A stretch of 24,696 bases of DNA from Candidatus Enterousia avistercoris (lineage in GTDB: Bacteria; Pseudomonadota; Alphaproteobacteria; Rs-D84), in assembly GCA_017694255.1 (NCBI GenBank), contig JADINC010000022.1, positions 1 through 24,696 of the forward strand, read 5' to 3'. This document shows positions 21,542 to 24,696 of the stretch, piece by piece (position 1 is the first letter of the stretch; the number at the start of each line of letters is the position of its first letter). Made by a program: the position numbers and the translations under genes. The notes under the pieces are model-generated. The model did no database searches. It was not told the origin of the DNA and saw nothing but the letters and a program-made list of their open reading frames with translations.

Positions 21542-23320
21542 TTATTTCACTATATCATGGAAAATTGTTGCGGGAATTGTACCGCCAGTAATCTTGGACG
21601 ACATGGGGGTAAAGTCATCGTTGCCCATCCATACACCAATTATCAAATCGCGCCATGCACCAACAAACCATGCATCACGATTATTATTACTGGTCCCGGT
21701 TTTTCCGCCCAAAACACCCGGCGCCGCCGCACGATGTCCTGTGCCACCCGGCGCCACAACATCCGCCAACAATTGCGTCATGTAATCAACCGTCTGGGGC
21801 ATCAAGATTTGCATCGGTTCAGATGGATTGCGTTCATAAATTATATTGCCATATGGGTCCGTAATCTTTGTAATTGTATACGGACGTACCGATTGGCCAT
21901 TGTTCCAGATAACGGCATAAATCTTGGTCAAATCCAGCAACGATATCTCTGACGCGCCCAGAACGGTCGAATATTCGCGACGCAATTTATTGCCCACCCC
22001 CAGACGCGCCGCCATGTCCAGCACAGAATCAATCCCGTATGTTTCCGTTAACTTTAATGGCACAGAATTAACCGATTTTGCAAATGCAGTTGCCAATGTA
22101 ATATCACCATAATAGCGTTTATTATAATTTTGTGGCGAATAATCACCAATTGCAAATGGCGAATCATTTACATATGATTCTGGCATCATTCCATTTTCCA
22201 GCGCAACCAGATATACCACTGGCTTAAACGAACTGCCGGGTTGACGCAGTGCCAGTGCACGGTTAAACTGGCTGGCCTGGTAATCCGTACCGCCAACCAT
22301 TGCACGCACTGCACCATCGGTTGTCATGGCGACAACGGCACCCTGGTACGGTTCAACACGCGCAGGTAATATATCGGCAATTTTATCTTGCAATTTCATA
22401 TCCAGCGTGGTGTACACATACATATCAGAATCAAATGTACCAATGGTTGATTTAACTTCTTCCAGAACAAAATCCGTCCAATAGCGATATATATTTGTAT
22501 TTTGCGCGGGTGTGGCGGGCGCCAATGCACGTGCGGCAACACGAGCCTGGTTTAGCGTTATGTACCCCTGGCGCACCATTTCTTGTAATATAATGCGCGC
22601 ACGGGCAATATTCTTGTCCGGGTTGGCCAGTGGACTGTATGTTGTTGGTGCCTTTAACATTGCGGCGATTTGTGCCGCCTGGGCAATTGACAGGTTATTT
22701 GCCGATGTTTGAAACATTACACGTGCCGCCGCATCAATCCCACGCATACCGCCAACCAATGACACACGATTCATATATAAATCCAGTACCTGATTTTTAG
22801 TAAATCTATTTTCCAGCCAGTATGATAAAATCAGTTCTTGGACCTTGCGCGAAATCTTTTTTTCGCGGGACAAGAATATATTTTTCGCCGTCTGTTGCGT
22901 TATTGACGATCCGCCCGCCGCCAATCGACCATGAATTAAATTAGACACCATCGCACGCGCAATACCACGAATATCAATTGGACCGTGTTCAAAGAAACGT
23001 TTGTCTTCGATTGCGACAATTGCCTGCCATACATGGGGTGGTAATGTTTCAACCGATACCGGCGCCCCCATTATACGATTTGACGCACGAATTTCATCAC
23101 CGTTTGCGTCCATGAATATAACCGCCGCAGGACGTGTTTCGTGCAATATCGCGTCCAGGGACGGCATCTGTAAAAATATAACTACAACATATATCGCCAC
23201 CCCAACCAGCGCCAGCATAAACAAATCAACACACCACACAAATATGCGCAAGCCCCACGATGGGCGTGCACGCTGGTCTTTATTTCGTCTAAGATTTCCA
23301 TTCGTTGTGCGTTGTGCCAA
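21542..23320 (-). CDS. mrcA: Bifunctional peptidoglycan synthase, PBP1A type
   Basis: 592 residues, shorter than E. coli PBP1A (about 850) because the insert between domains is small. A single membrane anchor (about 28-50) precedes the GT51 glycosyltransferase domain: Glu105 in EDKRFFEHGPID and GGSSITQQTAKN at 136-147. The transpeptidase domain has SSFK (catalytic Ser363, Lys366), SVN (416-418) and KTGT (540-543). It polymerises lipid II delivered by MurJ and crosslinks the strands. The start is TTG 23320 with GTGGAAAAAG upstream; an in-frame stop lies just before, and the next ATG would remove the anchor. The promoter carries the TTTGTGATATAAT motif. The ABC exporter follows in the same transcript. 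Confidence 0.93.
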   Translation of the reverse strand: MAQRTTNGNLRRNKDQRARPSWGLRIFVWCVDLFMLALVGVAIYVVVIFLQMPSLDAILHETRPAAVIFMDANGDEIRASNRIMGAPVSVETLPPHVWQAIVAIEDKRFFEHGPIDIRGIARAMVSNLIHGRLAAGGSSITQQTAKNIFLSREKKISRKVQELILSYWLENRFTKNQVLDLYMNRVSLVGGMRGIDAAARVMFQTSANNLSIAQAAQIAAMLKAPTTYSPLANPDKNIARARIILQEMVRQGYITLNQARVAARALAPATPAQNTNIYRYWTDFVLEEVKSTIGTFDSDMYVYTTLDMKLQDKIADILPARVEPYQGAVVAMTTDGAVRAMVGGTDYQASQFNRALALRQPGSSFKPVVYLVALENGMMPESYVNDSPFAIGDYSPQNYNKRYYGDITLATAFAKSVNSVPLKLTETYGIDSVLDMAARLGVGNKLRREYSTVLGASEISLLDLTKIYAVIWNNGQSVRPYTITKITDPYGNIIYERNPSEPMQILMPQTVDYMTQLLADVVAPGGTGHRAAAPGVLGGKTGTSNNNRDAWFVGAWRDLIIGVWMGNDDFTPMSSKITGGTIPATIFHDIVK

Positions 23321-23343
23321 TTTCTTTTTCCACTTATACCAGA

Positions 23344-23356
23344 ATTATATCACAAA
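23344..23356 (-). promoter_or_regulatory. Extended -10 promoter of the PBP1A operon, motif TTTGTGATATAAT
   Basis: Third copy of the 13-base motif, on the minus strand upstream of TTG 23320, with a leader of about 17 nt containing GTGGAAAAAG. Confidence 0.55.
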
Positions 23357-23360
23357 GCAC

Positions 23361-23390
23361 TTGCGTTTTTCCACAGATTAAAAGTATAAT
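23361..23390 (+). promoter_or_regulatory. Predicted promoter of the small barrel gene
   Basis: TTGCGT (23361-23366), 18 bp and TATAAT (23385-23390). The start near 23397 excludes ATG 23399 as a well-served start and supports ATG 23423. Confidence 0.6.
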
Positions 23391-23422
23391 CCGCACATAT
23401 GCCCAAGAAAGGAAGAGCAAAT

Positions 23423-24061
23423 ATGAAAAAATCTATTTTAGTCGCGCTGTGCATTGCGGCCACACCAACGTTTGCATCAGAATACGGTGAATATGGATAT
23501 GAATATAATAACCATACCGCACGCGATACGTATGTTGGTTTTCGTGTTCACAAAAATGAAAATATTGCATTCGCAAATGAAATGTCGGACGGATTTACCA
23601 CCACGGCCAAAGATGATTCTTTTGGAATTGGGCTGGTTGTCGGGAATAAACTGACCGATAATGTGAAAATCGAATTTGAAACGTCGTATAACGGGGGCGG
23701 CGAACAAAAACATGGCACAGACTATGATTTCGATATTTGGTCAAATATGCTGAACGTATATTTGTTCCAAGAATTTGGTGGCGCGGTTGAACCGTATGTC
23801 GGAATTGGCGTCGGATTATCTGGGCTGTGGGCGGGCGCGCATGGCAATGGAATTGATGCCAGTGATTCAACCGCTGATATGTCGTGGTCGGCAATGATTG
23901 GTGTTAATTTTGCACTGAACACGCGAATTGATTTAAACGTTGGATTAAAATATCAAAACTATGGCGATACAGAAATGACCAGCCACGGTGGGCGCGATAT
24001 ATCAACGGAAATCGACGGCACAGAATTTTATATTGGCGCCGTGTATAAATTCGGGTTATAA
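23423..24061 (+). CDS. Small opacity/OmpW-type outer-membrane barrel
   Basis: 212 residues from ATG 23423, which has AAAGGAAGAG upstream; an in-frame ATG at 23399 would add eight residues in front of a normal signal peptide and overlaps the transcription start. The signal (MKKSILVALCIAATPTFA-S) is followed by about eight amphipathic strands (TYVGFRVHKNENIAF, SFGIGLVVGNKLTDNVKIEFETSY, MLNVYLFQEFGGAVEPYVGIGVGLSG, WSAMIGVNFALNTRIDLNVGLKYQNYG, EFYIGAVYKFGL), the pattern of eight-stranded Opa/OmpX-like surface proteins. No ligand can be named. A bidirectional terminator follows. Confidence 0.8.
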   Translation: MKKSILVALCIAATPTFASEYGEYGYEYNNHTARDTYVGFRVHKNENIAFANEMSDGFTTTAKDDSFGIGLVVGNKLTDNVKIEFETSYNGGGEQKHGTDYDFDIWSNMLNVYLFQEFGGAVEPYVGIGVGLSGLWAGAHGNGIDASDSTADMSWSAMIGVNFALNTRIDLNVGLKYQNYGDTEMTSHGGRDISTEIDGTEFYIGAVYKFGL

Positions 24062-24094
24062 AAAAAGAAGCGCCCAAATGGGCGTTTCTTTTTT
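24061..24094. terminator. Bidirectional terminator between the barrel gene and era
   Basis: A stem with core CGCCC (24071-24075)/GGGCG (24080-24084), loop AAAT, extended by A-rich and T-rich arms that end in T8 on the plus strand and A6 on the other side. Confidence 0.85.
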
Positions 24095-24098
24095 TTAC

Positions 24099-24696
24099 TT
24101 ATTTTTTAAATTCCAGTCCCTGATCTGTATAATTTTCGGCCACGTTTTCCCAATTAGGCTCAACACGCACAAACAAATGCAAACGCGCATTAACACCCCA
24201 CTGGTTTTGTATGTCATGCCGTGCCGCCATGCCGATTTTCTTTAATTGCGCCCCACCCCGCCCGATAACGATTTTTTTATGCGCTTCGTTCTGGACGGCG
24301 ATTTTTTGATATATATCCAATACACCATCATCATCTACATCAACATGTTCAGTCACAACATTTATATGATATGGTAATTCCTGGTGAATATACTTATAAA
24401 TCTTTTCCCGGGTTAATTCAGATAAATATAAATTATCCGGCACATCAGACGCATCGTGCGCATCAAACAAATATGGCGACGGTGGCATAACACGCGCCAG
24501 CGCATCTAACATTTGTTTTACGCCGTCGTTTTTCAGCGCCGATATCATAAATATTTCCCGTGGGTGCGCCAATTCACTTATTTGCGCCGTTAACGGCAAC
24601 AGGGTCGCTTTGGGGACGGAATCAACCTTGTTCAATGCAACAAACAGATTTTTATGTTCGCGGAATTTTTCCGCCAACATGCGCACAGTTTCGGTT
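24099..24696 (-). CDS. era: GTPase Era, C-terminal part (cut by the window end)
   Basis: The frame stays open to the right edge (T-E-T-V-R-M reading inward), so only about 199 C-terminal residues are visible and the G1-G3 motifs lie outside. Seen are the G4 box LNKVD, the G5 region MISALKNDGV, the linker YLSELTREKIYKYIHQELPYHINV, and a KH domain with GxxG loop (KIVIGRGGAQLKKIG) and the family ending LHLFVRVEPNWENVAENYTDQGLEFKK. Era binds the 3' end of 16S rRNA and is needed for 30S maturation. In many bacteria it follows rnc directly; here it is about 8 kb away. Confidence 0.95.
   Translation of the reverse strand, partial: TETVRMLAEKFREHKNLFVALNKVDSVPKATLLPLTAQISELAHPREIFMISALKNDGVKQMLDALARVMPPSPYLFDAHDASDVPDNLYLSELTREKIYKYIHQELPYHINVVTEHVDVDDDGVLDIYQKIAVQNEAHKKIVIGRGGAQLKKIGMAARHDIQNQWGVNARLHLFVRVEPNWENVAENYTDQGLEFKK

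Noticed and set aside
1..24696. CRISPR array, rRNA, transposase or phage genes
   Set aside because: Looked for regularly spaced repeats, rRNA-like segments, and integrase or transposase motifs; none seen. The only arrays are the 12-bp promoter repeats and the inverted arms.

Overview
The window comes from a Gram-negative bacterium of moderate, AT-leaning base composition. BamD, MurJ, several signal-peptide beta-barrels ending in an aromatic residue, two or more lipoproteins, a SPOR-domain RlpA and a PBP1A-type synthase together demand a double membrane with a peptidoglycan wall. The protein set is compatible with a compact, probably host-associated alphaproteobacterium, but this taxonomic reading is inference; no rRNA is present to settle it. 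Genes are tightly packed, with short intergenic regions that often hold overlapping divergent promoters or shared bidirectional terminators.

Layout. 1-1019: window-edge palindromes and rlpA (-). 1088-3733: murJ (-) diverging from bamD-smr (+). 3741-5770: a LytM/M23 peptidase and a small autotransporter-type barrel (both -). 5836-7372: htpX-tdk (+). 7395-8053: a frameshifted secreted Cys-rich gene (-), a conserved leader/terminator module, and tRNA-Arg(ACG) (+). 8095-10513: an unusual methyltransferase-like/GNAT pair and an alpha/beta-hydrolase lipoprotein (all -). 10652-11781: two small membrane-protein genes (+), the first with a bactofilin-like tail. 11825-14909: a three-gene operon (-) joined by ATGA overlaps, encoding a two-helix inner-membrane protein, a secreted glycine-zipper-repeat protein and a Tlde1/YkuD-like L,D-transpeptidase, behind a highly structured leader. 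15157-17089: secG and lepB-rnc (-). 17162-18682: yifB/comM (+). 18704-19669: outer-membrane barrel (-). 19725-23320: PBP1A and an MsbA-type ABC exporter (-). 23423-24061: small opacity-type barrel (+). 24099-end: 3' part of era (-).

Most of the window concerns the cell envelope: lipid II flipping (MurJ), glycan polymerisation and crosslinking (PBP1A, L,D-transpeptidase-like protein), wall remodelling (RlpA, M23), export and processing (SecG, LepB, HtpX), outer-membrane assembly (BamD) and its clients.

Most worth a second look: the ATGA-coupled operon at 11825-14909; its leader, in which a terminator hairpin is followed by a near-exact inverted copy of itself; a related promoter-leader-terminator module at 7859-7943; an RlpA lacking two expected catalytic residues; and a recurring arrangement in which a -10 box sits about 6-10 nt before an ATG with no Shine-Dalgarno sequence, suggesting frequent leaderless or near-leaderless transcription.
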